Assembly: GCF_002812485.1 (NCBI RefSeq)
Contig: NZ_CP025003.1
Coordinates: forward strand, 1,736,001-1,800,000
Direction of reading: 5' to 3'
Origin: Dickeya fangzhongdai
Lineage (GTDB): Bacteria > Pseudomonadota > Gammaproteobacteria > Enterobacterales > Enterobacteriaceae
DNA: 64,000 bases
In this document: positions 48,989 to 58,690 of the stretch, one piece after another
Numbering within the stretch: the first letter of the stretch is position 1
How the letters are laid out: each line of letters begins with the position of its first letter
Program-made: the position numbers and the translations under genes
Notes under the pieces: generated by a model
What the model was told of the DNA's origin: nothing
The model's database searches: none
What the model saw: only the letters and a program-made list of their open reading frames with translations

Positions 48989-51139
48989 TCAACCCGCGAC
49001 TTCCGCTTCTTTACGCAGACGGGCTTTCAGCGCGCTGTACTCCTGTGTGACGTAGTTCTCCGCCCAGTTCTGGTCGGCGATCGGTTCCAGTTTCACCGCG
49101 CAGTGTTTGTATTCCGGTGTTTTAGCGATCGGGTCCACTTCGTCCAGCGTCAGTTCGTTACAGGCGCCGATCCACCACTGATAGGTCATGTAAACCGCGC
49201 CTTTATTGATGCGCTCGCTGACCATCGCCCGGCTGATCACTTTGCCGCGGCGTGACGCCACCCACGTCAGTTGCTGATCGCGAATGCCGAGGCGTGCGGC
49301 GTCTTCCGGGTTCATCTGTACGTAACCCGGTTCGTCCGCCAGCGTTTGCAGCGCGGTACAGTTGCCGGTCATGGAACGGCAGGAGTAGTGACCGACTTCG
49401 CGCACCGTGGAAAGCACCAGCGGGTAGTCGGCGTCGGTCTGCTCCATCGGCGGGTGCCATTCTGTCGCGAACAGCAAGCCTTTACCGTTCGGGCGGTCGA
49501 ACTGGTTACCGGCATACAGCCACGGCGTGCCTGGGCTGTCTTCGGTCAGACACGGCCACGGCACATAGCCCAGACCGGCCATTTTCTCGTAGGTGGCGCC
49601 GTAGTAGAGCGGGCACAGATTGCGCAACTCATCCCAGATTTCCTGAGTGTTGTTGTAATGCATCGGGTAACCCAGAGCGGTTGCCATCAGGCTGATGATT
49701 TCCCAGTCCGGCTTGACGTTGCCCTTCGGCTCCACCGCCTTGTAGAAACGCTGGAAACCACGGTCGGCGGCTGAATACACCCCTTCATGTTCGCCCCAGG
49801 ACGTCGCGGGGAAGATCACGTCCGCCACGGCGGCGGTCTTGGTCATGAAGATGTCCTGAACGATCAGCAGTTCCAACTGGTTGAAGGTTTCGCGCACCAC
49901 CGACAAATCCGGTTCGGTTTGCAGCGGATCTTCGCCCATCAGGTAATTGGCTTTGATCTTGCCTTCCTTGATCATGTGCGGCACATCGGTCAGCGAGTAG
50001 CCGATACGGTCGGACAGCGACGGTACGCCCCAGGCTTTGGCAAATTTTTCGCGCAGGTCCGCGTCGGTGACTTTCTGGTAGCCGGGGAACTGGTTCGGCA
50101 GGGCGCCCATGTCGCAGGCGCCCTGTACGTTGTTCTGACCGCGCACCGGGCCGACGCCGACGTTCGGGCGGCCGAGGTTGCCGGTGAGCAACGCCAGACC
50201 GGACAAGCCTTTCACCACATCCACGCCCTGCGTCCACTGGGTGACGCCCATGCCCCACAAAATGGTGGCGGACGGCGCGGCGGCGTACAGGCGAATGGCG
50301 TCGCGAATCAACTGCGGGTCGAGACCGGTGATGTCCGCTACGTATTCTGGCGTGTATTTCGCCACCAGATTGCGGTATTCCTCGAACCCTTCGGTATGCT
50401 GGGCCACGAAATTCGCGTTATACAACCCTTCATTGATCAGCACGTTGGCGAAGGCGTTGACCAGCGCCATGTTGGAGCCGTTTTTCAGCGGCAGCCACAG
50501 GTCGGCGATACGCGCGGTTTCGATATGGCGCGGGTCGCAGACGATGATTTTGGCGCCGCGTTCTTTGGCCTTGATGATGCGGCGCGCCACAATCGGGTGA
50601 GAATCGGCGGCGTTGTAACCGAACACCAGAATGCAGTCGGTGTGTTCGATTTCGCAGATCGAGTTACTCATCGCGCCGTTGCCCAGCGTCACCTGCAGAC
50701 CGGAGACTGACGGGCCGTGGCAAACGCGGGCGCAGCAGTCGATGTTGTTGGTGCCGGTGACCGCGCGGGCGAATTTCTGCATCACATAGTTGGTTTCGTT
50801 GCCCGGCCCGCGGGAAGAACCGGTGTGCATGATGGCGTCCGGGCCGTATTTTTCTTTGATGGCTTTCAGGCGGGAACTGGCGAAGTCGATGGCTTCGTCC
50901 CAGGACACTACCTCAAACGGCGCGCCTTTCTGACGGCGGATCATCGGTTGCTTCAGTCGCGGGGTTAACAGCTTGGTGTCGTTGAGAAAATCCCAGCCGT
51001 AATAGCCTTTCAGGCATAGTTCGCCTTCGTTGGTCAGGCCGTTGGCGCCTTCCGCGCCGACCACTTTACCGTTTTCCACCAACAGGTTAATTTTGCAGCC
51101 TGACCCACAGTAAGGGCAGACGGTAATCACTTTCTGCAT
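48989..51139 (-). CDS. fdhF: Formate dehydrogenase H, selenium-free (cysteine) form
   Basis: 716 residues (E. coli FdhF 715). Oxidises formate to CO2 with a molybdopterin centre and one [4Fe-4S] cluster. CPYCGSGC and CLKG at the N-terminus bind the cluster, and SSRGPGNETNYVMQKFAR and GQNNVQGACDMGALP follow. At position 140 E. coli has selenocysteine (UGA); here the codon at 50722-50720 is TGC and the context is CCARVCHGPSV, so the active-site residue is cysteine. No SECIS is needed. AAGGAGA precedes the chosen start at 51139. It forms an operon with hydN. Confidence 0.96.
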   Translation of the reverse strand: MQKVITVCPYCGSGCKINLLVENGKVVGAEGANGLTNEGELCLKGYYGWDFLNDTKLLTPRLKQPMIRRQKGAPFEVVSWDEAIDFASSRLKAIKEKYGPDAIMHTGSSRGPGNETNYVMQKFARAVTGTNNIDCCARVCHGPSVSGLQVTLGNGAMSNSICEIEHTDCILVFGYNAADSHPIVARRIIKAKERGAKIIVCDPRHIETARIADLWLPLKNGSNMALVNAFANVLINEGLYNANFVAQHTEGFEEYRNLVAKYTPEYVADITGLDPQLIRDAIRLYAAAPSATILWGMGVTQWTQGVDVVKGLSGLALLTGNLGRPNVGVGPVRGQNNVQGACDMGALPNQFPGYQKVTDADLREKFAKAWGVPSLSDRIGYSLTDVPHMIKEGKIKANYLMGEDPLQTEPDLSVVRETFNQLELLIVQDIFMTKTAAVADVIFPATSWGEHEGVYSAADRGFQRFYKAVEPKGNVKPDWEIISLMATALGYPMHYNNTQEIWDELRNLCPLYYGATYEKMAGLGYVPWPCLTEDSPGTPWLYAGNQFDRPNGKGLLFATEWHPPMEQTDADYPLVLSTVREVGHYSCRSMTGNCTALQTLADEPGYVQMNPEDAARLGIRDQQLTWVASRRGKVISRAMVSERINKGAVYMTYQWWIGACNELTLDEVDPIAKTPEYKHCAVKLEPIADQNWAENYVTQEYSALKARLRKEAEVAG

Positions 51140-51173
51140 GACATTGCTCTCCTTCATCGTACCGGCGGCACGC

Positions 51174-51716
51174 TCAGAATTTCATTTCCGCGGCTTCATC
51201 AAGTGCTGCGCGCCGCTGTTTACGTTGAATCATCTCCTGAATGTCTTCCCGACTGATCAGGCGCAGGGCTTTGGTCGGGCAGACTTCGACACAGGCCGGG
51301 CCGTTGACGCGTCCTTCGCACAGGTCGCACTTGTGCGCCTCCGCCTTGATGCAGTTACCCAGTGTCTGATAATGGCTGATACGCGCCACCGGTTTACTGA
51401 TCACCGTCATGGCGCCGTACGGGCAGGCCACCACGCAGGTTTTGCAACCAATGCATTTTTCCTGCTGCACCCGGATATGATCGCCGGCGTGTACGATCGC
51501 CCCGTTGGGACAAACATTGGCGCAGGGGGCGTCTTCACAGTGGCGGCATTGAATCGTGGTGCTGACATTCAGCCCCTTCACCACTTTCAGGCGCGGTGTG
51601 AAATGCTCTGGCGACAGCGACGACGGGTTACCGTCGCTGTGCGCCAGCACGCAGGCGACTTCGCAGGTGCGGCAGCCAATACATTTCCTGGGGTCTGCTA
51701 AAACGAACCGGTTCAT
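51174..51716 (-). CDS. hydN: HydN-like electron carrier with four [4Fe-4S] motifs
   Basis: 180 residues (E. coli HydN 175). Four cysteine clusters: CIGCRTCEVAC near residue 12, CRHCEDAPCANVC, CIGCKTCVVACP and CDLCEGRVNGPACVEVCP. It is thought to pass electrons from FdhF to the hydrogenase. It lies 34 bases upstream of fdhF and begins the operon; a sigma-54 promoter precedes it. Confidence 0.94.
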   Translation of the reverse strand: MNRFVLADPRKCIGCRTCEVACVLAHSDGNPSSLSPEHFTPRLKVVKGLNVSTTIQCRHCEDAPCANVCPNGAIVHAGDHIRVQQEKCIGCKTCVVACPYGAMTVISKPVARISHYQTLGNCIKAEAHKCDLCEGRVNGPACVEVCPTKALRLISREDIQEMIQRKQRRAALDEAAEMKF

Positions 51717-51794
51717 GACAGGGTCTCCTTCCGCGGCTCTGATGGACTAAGGGTTATGTCGAAGGCTCGGCCGCCGACACATCGCCACATATAA

Positions 51795-51810
51795 AGCAGG
51801 GTTTATGCCA
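51795..51810 (-). promoter_or_regulatory. Sigma-54 promoter of hydN-fdhF
   Basis: On the minus strand TGGCATAAACCCTGCT matches TGGCAC-N5-TTGCA at the key GG and GC with correct spacing; two other positions differ. It lies about 80 bases before the hydN start, and FhlA is encoded nearby. Confidence 0.8.
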
Positions 51811-52213
51811 GAATGAATGCTTATGGTTTATCAATTTGATTTATCAGAGATTTAAAGTGAGTTTTTGGGGAAAAGACAGCCTGTGACCGGCCGGTGACGA
51901 GTGTCAGTCGACGAGGTTCGGCAGATTTGACGACGTGTGCCCGGCGCGATGCAGGCCGCAGCAACAGGCAGAGAAAAACCAATCTGTTGCGAAGCGTGTT
52001 CCAGCTCTGAAAACTGTCTATCGAGGTTAGAAAGTCTGGCCCTTATTGTGTCTTCAGCGCGATGGCGCTTTACCCGCACATTTCAGCGGCGCGCAATAGT
52101 TTTTTATTTTTCAGTGAAATCAACATGGAGCCTTTTACAGGCAAGAAGACGGGAATCGAATGGTTGTATCCTTTGGGATACGGTGTTACTCTGTTCATTG
52201 ACAAGGAGTGCCA
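51811..52213. other. Region upstream of hydN and the DUF4160 gene
   Basis: About 400 bases. It should contain the FhlA activating sites for hydN. A palindrome TGAC-GAGT-GTCA at 51896-51907 is a candidate. No gene is visible. Confidence 0.35.
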
Positions 52214-52471
52214 ATGCCTGAGATTGACAGACTGGCAGGGCTGATTTTCCATTTGTACTTTTACGATGATGAACGGCACCACTTGCCGCACGTTCATGTC
52301 TGTTATGGCAACCATGAGCTGATCATCAGTATTCGTACTGGAACAGAGATCGAAGGATATCTGCCGAATAACAAGCGCAAGCTGGCGCTTGCGCATATCA
52401 GAGCCCATCGGGAACAACTGCTGAGTATGTGGGAGCGGGCGGTTGTGGGGAGAAATCCGGGAAAACTGTGA
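52214..52471 (+). CDS. DUF4160 protein, probable toxin-like partner
   Basis: 85 residues. DUF4160 pattern: GLIFHLYFYDDERHHLPHVHVCYGNHE with conserved His residues, then LPNNKRKLALAHIRAHREQL. The family is commonly paired with a DUF2442 protein, as it is here 7 bases downstream. It is suspected to be a toxin-antitoxin-like pair. AAGGAG lies just before the ATG at 52214. It interrupts the formate hydrogenlyase locus between hydN and the hyf operon. Confidence 0.82.
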   Translation: MPEIDRLAGLIFHLYFYDDERHHLPHVHVCYGNHELIISIRTGTEIEGYLPNNKRKLALAHIRAHREQLLSMWERAVVGRNPGKL

Positions 52472-52478
52472 GGCATTT

Positions 52479-52967
52479 ATGCATAAAATCGTGGAAGTTG
52501 ACGTGATTGGCGACTTTTCGTTGCGCCTGACCTATGAGGATGGTTTGGTTTGCGACATCAATCTTTATCAATATGCCTCCAGCCCGGTATTTTCGAACGC
52601 CAGCCTATTTATCAAGTTTGGGCTGCTGCCGGATGGTTCGCTGGAATGGTCGCCGGATATTAAGATTTCCGCGTCGGAATTGCGGAAAAAAGGGGAGTAT
52701 GTCAGCCACACGCTTGCGGTGCGAGAAAAGAACTTCGCTGATGTCATCTCTCGCGCCTTCTATGATGCCGTGATTGAGAACCGGCCGGAAATTCTGCAAG
52801 CGGCGTTGAAAATCGCGGTGGAAAAACATGGCAACAGCACAGTAGCCAAAGAGGCGGGGGCGAAAAGTCGCACCAGTCTGTATAAGTCGCTGAATAAAAA
52901 TACCCATGTCAGTCTTGCGACGGTGGTCAGCCTGGCGCATACCGTGCTGCAACTGGAAGAGAAGTAA
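52479..52967 (+). CDS. DUF2442 protein fused to antidote-type helix-turn-helix
   Basis: 162 residues. The N-terminal ~80 residues are DUF2442-like (VEVDVIGDFSLRLTYEDGLVCDINL). The C-terminal part resembles the HigA/probable addiction module antidote helix: AVEKHGNSTVAKEAGAKSRTSLYKSLNKN. It may be the antitoxin and repressor of the pair. GAGG precedes the ATG at 52479; the longer ORF start at 52443 lies inside the preceding gene. Confidence 0.82.
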   Translation: MHKIVEVDVIGDFSLRLTYEDGLVCDINLYQYASSPVFSNASLFIKFGLLPDGSLEWSPDIKISASELRKKGEYVSHTLAVREKNFADVISRAFYDAVIENRPEILQAALKIAVEKHGNSTVAKEAGAKSRTSLYKSLNKNTHVSLATVVSLAHTVLQLEEK

Positions 52968-52983
52968 GCCGTGGGCCTGCCAG

Positions 52984-53009
52984 GGGCGGAGCTGGCGTCT
53001 GCTCCGCCC
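52984..53009. terminator. Hairpin between DUF2442 gene and hycI
   Basis: GGGCGGAGC (52984-52992) and GCTCCGCCC (53001-53009) pair perfectly around 8 bases between two convergent genes. No T-run follows. Confidence 0.6.
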
Positions 53010-53051
53010 GTAGCCCTATCAGGGCCAATATCACGTCAATGCACGTGCGCC

Positions 53052-53549
53052 TTACGCCAGCACCTCAAACCCGCCGTTCTCCTCCCAGCCGGATAATCGC
53101 TGATACAGGGTGTCCACCGCCCGGGTTACTTCTAGGCTGATGGGAAAATAAAACGCCACCAGCGCAGGCTGGATGCCGACGAAAATGACCTCGGGAATGT
53201 CTTCCTTCAGGCTGTCGATCAGGTAGTTCAGCGGCAGGCTGTGGGTATTCATCAGCATGTCTTCGGCGATACGATCCGGATCGACGATGCGGATGGCGCC
53301 CGGCGCCAACCCCATGTCGGTGGCGTCCACCACCAGCAGGCGGCGAGGCTTCAGTTCCCGCAGCGTGTGAGCGGCATTTTCCGGAATGGCGCCGCCGTCA
53401 ATCACCGACCAGCCCGCTACCGGTTGCTGACTCATGCGTTCCGCCAGCAGCGGGCCGGCGCCGTCGTCCCCCATCAGGGTGTTGCCGACGGTCAGCACCA
53501 TGTTTTCGATATATAAAGGGGCTTCGGTGTGTAAAGGGTGTTCAGTCAT
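53052..53549 (-). CDS. hycI: HycI-like hydrogenase maturation endopeptidase
   Basis: 165 residues. Cleaves the C-terminus of the large subunit after nickel is inserted. Family marks: VLTVGNTLMGDDGAGPLLAE, VIDGGAIPEN, VVDATDMGLAPGAIRI and THSLPLNYLIDSLKED. The Asp and His that bind nickel are in GDDGAG, DATD and THSLP. The ATG at 53549 overlaps the end of the preceding gene by 8 bases; a TTG just before is rejected. Last gene of the hyf operon. Confidence 0.94.
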   Translation of the reverse strand: MTEHPLHTEAPLYIENMVLTVGNTLMGDDGAGPLLAERMSQQPVAGWSVIDGGAIPENAAHTLRELKPRRLLVVDATDMGLAPGAIRIVDPDRIAEDMLMNTHSLPLNYLIDSLKEDIPEVIFVGIQPALVAFYFPISLEVTRAVDTLYQRLSGWEENGGFEVLA

Positions 53550-53940
53550 CAAGGCGTTTCACCATTAGATAAATAGCCGGTTCCCGTTGCATCGCCGCCA
53601 GATAGTCCACCAGCGTAGCGGTCCATTCCGGGTAGCGATCCCCCGCCGCCAGTGCGGTGAAGGCCGCGCCCAGCAGCGCGGTGTGGGTGTGGTCAATGGT
53701 GATTTCGCCAAAGCGCAGCAAACCCAGCATCTTGCGGCGGGCTTCCTCATCACTCAACTGACCGACCCAGCCTTCGTACTCCGCCAGCGGGCAATGCAAC
53801 ACCTGTTTCAGGCAGTCGATGACGCCGACGTGATGGCCGATAGCCAGCGAGTAATACATCACCTGCTGCGCCTGCTCCGGTATCTTGTCGCGGCTGTCGA
53901 GAAACTTGCGGTTCAGGGCATAAAAACGAACGCTGCTCAT
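53542..53940 (-). CDS. hyfJ: HycH/HyfJ-type formate hydrogenlyase maturation protein
   Basis: 132 residues. [38 protein letters not shown] and the end [11 protein letters not shown] are characteristic of HycH and its hydrogenase-4 counterpart HyfJ. It assists large-subunit assembly. The naming between hycH and hyfJ is a choice; the neighbours are hyf genes. It overlaps hyfI by 4 bases. Confidence 0.9.
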   Translation of the reverse strand: MSSVRFYALNRKFLDSRDKIPEQAQQVMYYSLAIGHHVGVIDCLKQVLHCPLAEYEGWVGQLSDEEARRKMLGLLRFGEITIDHTHTALLGAAFTALAAGDRYPEWTATLVDYLAAMQREPAIYLMVKRLDD

Positions 53941-54728
53941 GACAGGATCTCCCCGCGCAGCATGGCGTGATAAATCTGTAGCAGATGACCGACGATCTCG
54001 TTTAGCCGCGGGTCTTCATATTGGTTGAGCCAACGGGTGACGCGATGCTCAAAGCCTTCCAGCGGCTGGTTTTCCAGCAAGTCGAGGAAACGGTCGCTGA
54101 TTTCCCGCCCCTGGCGATACCCCGCCATCAGACGGGCTTCCCGCTCCACCCGCACCCGCAAATCCAGCGGCACCGCCGGATGAATCAGCGCCGCTTTCTC
54201 ATGTTCGGCCTGCTGGTGGTCGCTGCCGTGCAGTTTCTGCTCCAGCAGCCCCAGCGCCACCGCAAAACCGTAAATCGTCGCCGCCGGGGTCGGCGGACAA
54301 CCGGGGATGTAGACGTCGATCGGCACGATTTTGTCGCTGCCGCCCCACACGCAGTACAGGTCGTGGAAGATGCCGCCGCCGCAACCGCAGGCGCCGTAGG
54401 AGATACAGATTTTCGGATCCGGCGCCGATTCATAAGCGCGCAGCGCCGGGCTTCGCATGGCGCGGGTCACCGCGCCGGTAAACAGCAGGATGTCGGCGTG
54501 GCGCGGCGACGCCACCACCTTGATGCCGAAGCGTTCGGCGTCGAACAGCGGCGTAATGGCGGAGAAGATCTCGATCTCGCAGCCGTTACAGCCGCCGCAG
54601 TCCACGCGGTAGACGTAGGCGGAGCGCTGGATATCTTTCAGCAGCGTCTTTTTCAGCTGCTGGGCCTGTTCGTCGAGCGTAATCGGGGTGGTGTGGTAGT
54701 GATCGACCCCGTTGGGCAGCATACTCAT
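53937..54728 (-). CDS. hyfI: HyfI/HycG [NiFe]-hydrogenase small subunit
   Basis: 263 residues. NuoB/HycG family electron-transfer subunit of the hydrogenase. [16 protein letters not shown] carries the proximal cluster cysteines; [21 protein letters not shown] and [17 protein letters not shown] complete them. Start chosen at 54728 after AAGGGGAA; the longer open frame upstream lies within hyfH. Overlaps hyfH and hyfJ by 4 bases each. Confidence 0.94.
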   Translation of the reverse strand: MSMLPNGVDHYHTTPITLDEQAQQLKKTLLKDIQRSAYVYRVDCGGCNGCEIEIFSAITPLFDAERFGIKVVASPRHADILLFTGAVTRAMRSPALRAYESAPDPKICISYGACGCGGGIFHDLYCVWGGSDKIVPIDVYIPGCPPTPAATIYGFAVALGLLEQKLHGSDHQQAEHEKAALIHPAVPLDLRVRVEREARLMAGYRQGREISDRFLDLLENQPLEGFEHRVTRWLNQYEDPRLNEIVGHLLQIYHAMLRGEILS

Positions 54729-55294
54729 TGCGCATTCCCCTTGTGAGTGGTCGGGGCGGGCAGGTGCTGACTCAGCCGCACGTTGCCCTGATGGTTCATG
54801 TTCTGTTTGCGTTTGCAGTCCGGGCAGGTTTCGAACTGGTGGCGACGCGCCTCCACCTCGTTTTCCGGCACCCCGGCGTGCGCCAGCAGCGCCATCGCGT
54901 ATTCCACCTCTTTCTGCGGCGCGAACGGCCGCTGGCAGACATGGCAGTTCAGCAGTTGGAAGGTGGCGCGCTGGTACAGGTCGGCCTTGCTGGCGACCGC
55001 CATTTCGAACTCCTGCGACAGCACGATGGCGCGGGTCGGGCACACTTCTTCGCAGCGGCCGCAGAAGATGCAGCGGCCGAGGAACAACTGCCAGGTGCGG
55101 GTGCCGTTGTCCAGGTCGTTAGCCATCGTCAGGGCATTGGCCGGGCAGGCCATGGTACAGGCGGCGCAGCCGATGCACTGCTCCGGGTCGTACTCCGGTT
55201 TGCCTCGAAATCCGGCGGGCACCGCCAGCGGCGCGAACGGGTATTTCACCGTGCTGTTGCCCGCCTTGAGGATGGTTTTGAACAATTTAATCAT
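54725..55294 (-). CDS. hyfH: HyfH/HycF ferredoxin-like subunit
   Basis: 189 residues. Two [4Fe-4S] motifs of the NuoI type: [12 protein letters not shown] and [13 protein letters not shown] further C-terminal pair, CHVCQRPF and CPDCKRK, is Zn-ribbon-like. Carries electrons between the formate dehydrogenase arm and the small subunit. Located 10 bases after hyfG. Confidence 0.93.
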   Translation of the reverse strand: MIKLFKTILKAGNSTVKYPFAPLAVPAGFRGKPEYDPEQCIGCAACTMACPANALTMANDLDNGTRTWQLFLGRCIFCGRCEEVCPTRAIVLSQEFEMAVASKADLYQRATFQLLNCHVCQRPFAPQKEVEYAMALLAHAGVPENEVEARRHQFETCPDCKRKQNMNHQGNVRLSQHLPAPTTHKGNAQ

Positions 55295-55304
55295 GGGGCC
55301 TCCC

Positions 55305-57032
55305 TCATTTCAGCGGCGAACGGGTGCGTTCCAGTCCGTAGCGCTCGATCTCTTTGTACGGCACGGTGGTGACTTTCTTCTTGCGGACATCCACCAGCGT
55401 GACGCGGTCGGTACAGGAGTAGCAGGGGTCGAGGCTGCCGATGATCAGCGGCGCGTCCGACACCGTGTTGCCGCGCAGCATAAAGCGCAGCACCGGCCAG
55501 TTGGCGTAGGTGGCGGCGCGGCAACGCCAGCGGAACAGCTTCTGGTTGTCGCCGGTCATGCTCCAGTGGATGTCTTCGCCGCGCGGCGCTTCGGTAAAGC
55601 CCAGCGCGAACTTGTGCGGCTGATAATGGATGTGCTCGTTGAGGATCGGCCCGTCCGGCATGTTGTCCAGCCCGAATTCGATCATCGCCAAAGAGGTGAA
55701 CACTTCACGCACCCGCACCAGTACGCGGGAGTAAACGTCGCCGCCGTCGAGGTGATGCAGCTCCATCGGCAGGTCCAGATAGCCGGCGAACGGGTGGTCG
55801 ACGCGCACATCGCGCTGAAAACCGCTGGCGCGAATCATCGGCCCCACCGGGCTGTAGTCGCGCGCCACCTGACGGTTCAGCACGCCGACGCCCTGGGTGC
55901 GTTGCGCCATGTTGGCGGTGTTGAGCAGCATATCGGTCAACTGCGTCACCTCTGCGCGCATTTCACGGATCAGCCGGATGGTCTTCAGCCGATCTTCTTT
56001 CAGGATGTCGCGGCGGATGCCGCCAATCAGGTTAAGACCGTAGGTTTTGCGCGCGCCGGTGAGCATCTCGGCGATCTGCATTGATTTTTCGCGCACCCGG
56101 AAGAACTGCATGAAGCCGGTGTCGAAACCGACGAAATGGCTGGACAGCCCGATATTCAACAGGTGACTGTGCAGGCGCTCTACCTCCAGCAGAATGCTGC
56201 GGATGGTATGGGCGCGCGCCGGCACCACTACGCCCAGCGCGTTCTCGATGGACGAGGTATACGCCACGCTGTGGGTGAAACCGCAGATGCCGCACACCCG
56301 GTCGGACAGAAACGTCACTTCGTTGTAGCCCATGCGGGTTTCCGCCAGCTTTTCCATGCCGCGATGGACGTAGAACAGGCGGTAGTCGGCATCGATAATC
56401 TGTTCGCCGTCGACAAACAGCCGGAAGTGCCCCGGTTCGTCGGAGGTGATGTGCAGCGGACCGATCGGCACTACCCGGGTGTCGCCGGTGGCGTCGTTGA
56501 CGAAGGTGTAGGACTCGTCGTCACGGGTGGGGGCAGGGCGCTGGCGGTAATCCATCGCGTCTTTGCGCAGCGGGTAGAGTTCGTCCGGCCAGTCGTCCGG
56601 CAGCACCAGCCGGCGCTCATCCGGCAGGCCGACCGGGATCAGCCCGTACATGTCGCGCACCTCGCGCTCTCCCCACACGGCGGCGGGCACGCGCGGCGTC
56701 ACCGACGGAAACTCCGGCACCGTTGGGTTGACCAGCGCTTTCACCACCACCCAGCACTTCTCGCCCTGTTCCATCGACAGCACATAGTAGACGGCGAAAT
56801 GGCCGTTGAGGGTACGCTCGTCGTTGCCGAACAACACCGACAGCCAGCCGCCGTGCTGGTAGTAGAGATATTCCACCACCTCCGGCAACTGGTGCAGTTT
56901 GACGGTGATGGTCAACTGATTGGCGGTTTGCCGTTCTTCTTCCAGAATCGCCGTCGGGAATTGCTGTCTGACATGGGCGACGTAATTAGCGCCTAAATTT
57001 TCAGCGCTGGTCGCGGCGGATGAATTAATCAC
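55305..57032 (-). CDS. hyfG: HyfG [NiFe]-hydrogenase large subunit (NuoCD-like fusion)
   Basis: 575 residues. The N-terminal ~170 residues are NuoC-like ([29 protein letters not shown]). The rest is NuoD-like with the nickel-iron ligands in [12 protein letters not shown] (about residue 245) and in DPCYSCTDR near the end. The C-terminal tail after DPCYSC (~35 residues) would be clipped by HycI. It is the catalytic proton-reducing subunit. It overlaps hyfF by 8 bases. Confidence 0.96.
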   Translation of the reverse strand: MINSSAATSAENLGANYVAHVRQQFPTAILEEERQTANQLTITVKLHQLPEVVEYLYYQHGGWLSVLFGNDERTLNGHFAVYYVLSMEQGEKCWVVVKALVNPTVPEFPSVTPRVPAAVWGEREVRDMYGLIPVGLPDERRLVLPDDWPDELYPLRKDAMDYRQRPAPTRDDESYTFVNDATGDTRVVPIGPLHITSDEPGHFRLFVDGEQIIDADYRLFYVHRGMEKLAETRMGYNEVTFLSDRVCGICGFTHSVAYTSSIENALGVVVPARAHTIRSILLEVERLHSHLLNIGLSSHFVGFDTGFMQFFRVREKSMQIAEMLTGARKTYGLNLIGGIRRDILKEDRLKTIRLIREMRAEVTQLTDMLLNTANMAQRTQGVGVLNRQVARDYSPVGPMIRASGFQRDVRVDHPFAGYLDLPMELHHLDGGDVYSRVLVRVREVFTSLAMIEFGLDNMPDGPILNEHIHYQPHKFALGFTEAPRGEDIHWSMTGDNQKLFRWRCRAATYANWPVLRFMLRGNTVSDAPLIIGSLDPCYSCTDRVTLVDVRKKKVTTVPYKEIERYGLERTRSPLK

Positions 57033-58686
57033 GGTACATCTCCTGACGGGAAGGGGTTAACGATGACGCAGGCGCCGTGTCCGGCGTGGTAGTACCCAAT
57101 GTGGTAGTATCCAACGTGGTAGTACCCGACGTGGTAGTACGGGCGCTCAGCGACGGCCAGCCCAGACTCGGCGGCGTTGGCTCGCCGGCATGGCTGCCGT
57201 TTAAAACAATGGCGGTGGCCTGTTCCAGCAAATGGATGACCGGCTGCGGAATGCGGGTACCCATCACCAGCATCAACACCAGCAGAATCAGCATCGGCGC
57301 GGTGGTCAGCCAACCCAGTTCGCCTTTGCTGACCGCTTCCGGCTGGCTGCCCAGCACGCTGGTGGCGATCATGCGAACCAGCCCGGCCAGCACCACGGTC
57401 AGCAGCGCCAGCAACACCAGCACCAGCGGCAACTGACCGGCGTGGATGCCGGCGGTCACCGTCATGAACTCGCTCAGGAACACGTTGAACGGCGGCATAC
57501 CGCCGAGCGCCAGCGCGCCGCCGGCCAGCAGCGCGCCCGTCACCGGCGCGACGCGCAGGATGCCTTTCACCGCGTCCATATCACGGGTGCCATATTTCAG
57601 CAGTACGTTACCGGAGCCGCAGAACAGCAGGGTTTTCGCCAGACTGTGGTTCAGGGTGTGCAGCAGCGCCGCCAGAATGCCGAGCGGGCCGCCGATGCCG
57701 AGCGCCACGGCGATCAACCCCATGTTTTCCACGCTGGAGTAGGCCAGCAGGCGCTTCATGTCGCGCTGTACCAGAATCAGGAACGCGGCGACGGCCACCG
57801 ACAGCAGGCCGAACACCAGCAACAGCCGTTGCGGAAATTCCGGGCCGATGGCGGCGCTGATCAGGATGGTGTAACGCACGATCACCAGCAGCGCGCAGTT
57901 GAGCAGCACGGCGGAGAGCAGGGCGCTGGTGGGGCTGGGCGCCTCGCTGTGGGCGTCCGGCAGCCAGGCGTGCATCGGAAACAGGCCGGTTTTGGTGCCA
58001 AAGCCGATCAGAATAAAGATGAACGCCAGATGCATCAGCGTGCTGTCCAGCTCGCCGGCGTGTTGCAGCACCTCGGTCCAGAAAATGGCGTTGCCCGGTT
58101 CCGCCATCACGTTGGCGGCATTGGCGTACACCAGCACCGTGCCGTACAGGCCGAACGCGACGCCGACGGTACAAATAATGATGTATTTCCACGCCGCTTC
58201 CAGCGACGAGCGTTGGCCGTACAGGCCCACCAGAAACGCCGAACTGAGCGTGGTGGCTTCAATCGCCGCCCACATCAGGATCAGGTTGTTGCTGGTGATC
58301 ACCAGCAGCATGGTGAACAGGAACAGGTGGAAGAAGCCGTAGTAGTGGCACAGCGTGGTGACGCTAATCTCGCCGCCGTCGACTTCGTGGCGCATGTACC
58401 CCATCGAGTAGAGGCCGGTGAGAAAGCCGATTACCCCGAGAATCGCCAGAAACAGCGCGCTCAGGCTGTCGAGATGCAGCCAGCGGTGGGCCGCCAGCAG
58501 CTCGCCCTGCTGGTACACCGTCCATACCGCCAGCAATGCCGTCAGCAGCAGCGCGCTGATGCCGAGCAGATGAATCAGGCTCACCAGCGCACGCGCCGCC
58601 GAGCCGGTAAAGCGGCAGGCGAACGCCAGCAGGGCGGCAGCAAACGGCACGCCCAGCAGCAGGGAAAAAAGATCCAAAGTCGTCAT
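57025..58686 (-). CDS. hyfF: HyfF membrane subunit with repeat-bearing C-terminus
   Basis: 553 residues. NuoN/NuoL-like antiporter-type membrane subunit of hydrogenase-4: [32 protein letters not shown] holds the conserved lysine helix, and [17 protein letters not shown] the second. About 14 membrane segments. E. coli HyfF is 526 residues; the extra length is a C-terminal Thr-rich tail ([20 protein letters not shown]) made of four 5-residue units encoded by 15-bp repeats. The tail lies beyond the last membrane segment. Confidence 0.93.
   Translation of the reverse strand: MTTLDLFSLLLGVPFAAALLAFACRFTGSAARALVSLIHLLGISALLLTALLAVWTVYQQGELLAAHRWLHLDSLSALFLAILGVIGFLTGLYSMGYMRHEVDGGEISVTTLCHYYGFFHLFLFTMLLVITSNNLILMWAAIEATTLSSAFLVGLYGQRSSLEAAWKYIIICTVGVAFGLYGTVLVYANAANVMAEPGNAIFWTEVLQHAGELDSTLMHLAFIFILIGFGTKTGLFPMHAWLPDAHSEAPSPTSALLSAVLLNCALLVIVRYTILISAAIGPEFPQRLLLVFGLLSVAVAAFLILVQRDMKRLLAYSSVENMGLIAVALGIGGPLGILAALLHTLNHSLAKTLLFCGSGNVLLKYGTRDMDAVKGILRVAPVTGALLAGGALALGGMPPFNVFLSEFMTVTAGIHAGQLPLVLVLLALLTVVLAGLVRMIATSVLGSQPEAVSKGELGWLTTAPMLILLVLMLVMGTRIPQPVIHLLEQATAIVLNGSHAGEPTPPSLGWPSLSARTTTSGTTTLDTTTLGTTTPDTAPASSLTPSRQEMYRD
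57086..57145. repeat. 15-bp tandem repeats inside hyfF
   Basis: Four units in a row on the plus strand: GTGGTAGTACCCAAT, GTGGTAGTATCCAAC, GTGGTAGTACCCGAC and a last unit matching for its first 10 bases. They encode the Thr-rich tail of HyfF in frame, so copy number could vary without a frameshift. Confidence 0.93.
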
Positions 58687-58690
58687 GTGA

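Noticed and set aside
51830..51850. FNR site upstream of hydN (ATCAA-T-TTGAT)
   Set aside because: The half-sites are in the wrong order and spacing for the TTGAT-N4-ATCAA consensus.
53937..55043. A 368-residue version of HyfI
   Set aside because: The first ~105 residues are read out of frame through hyfH. The start at 54728 has a ribosome binding site and the family N-terminus.
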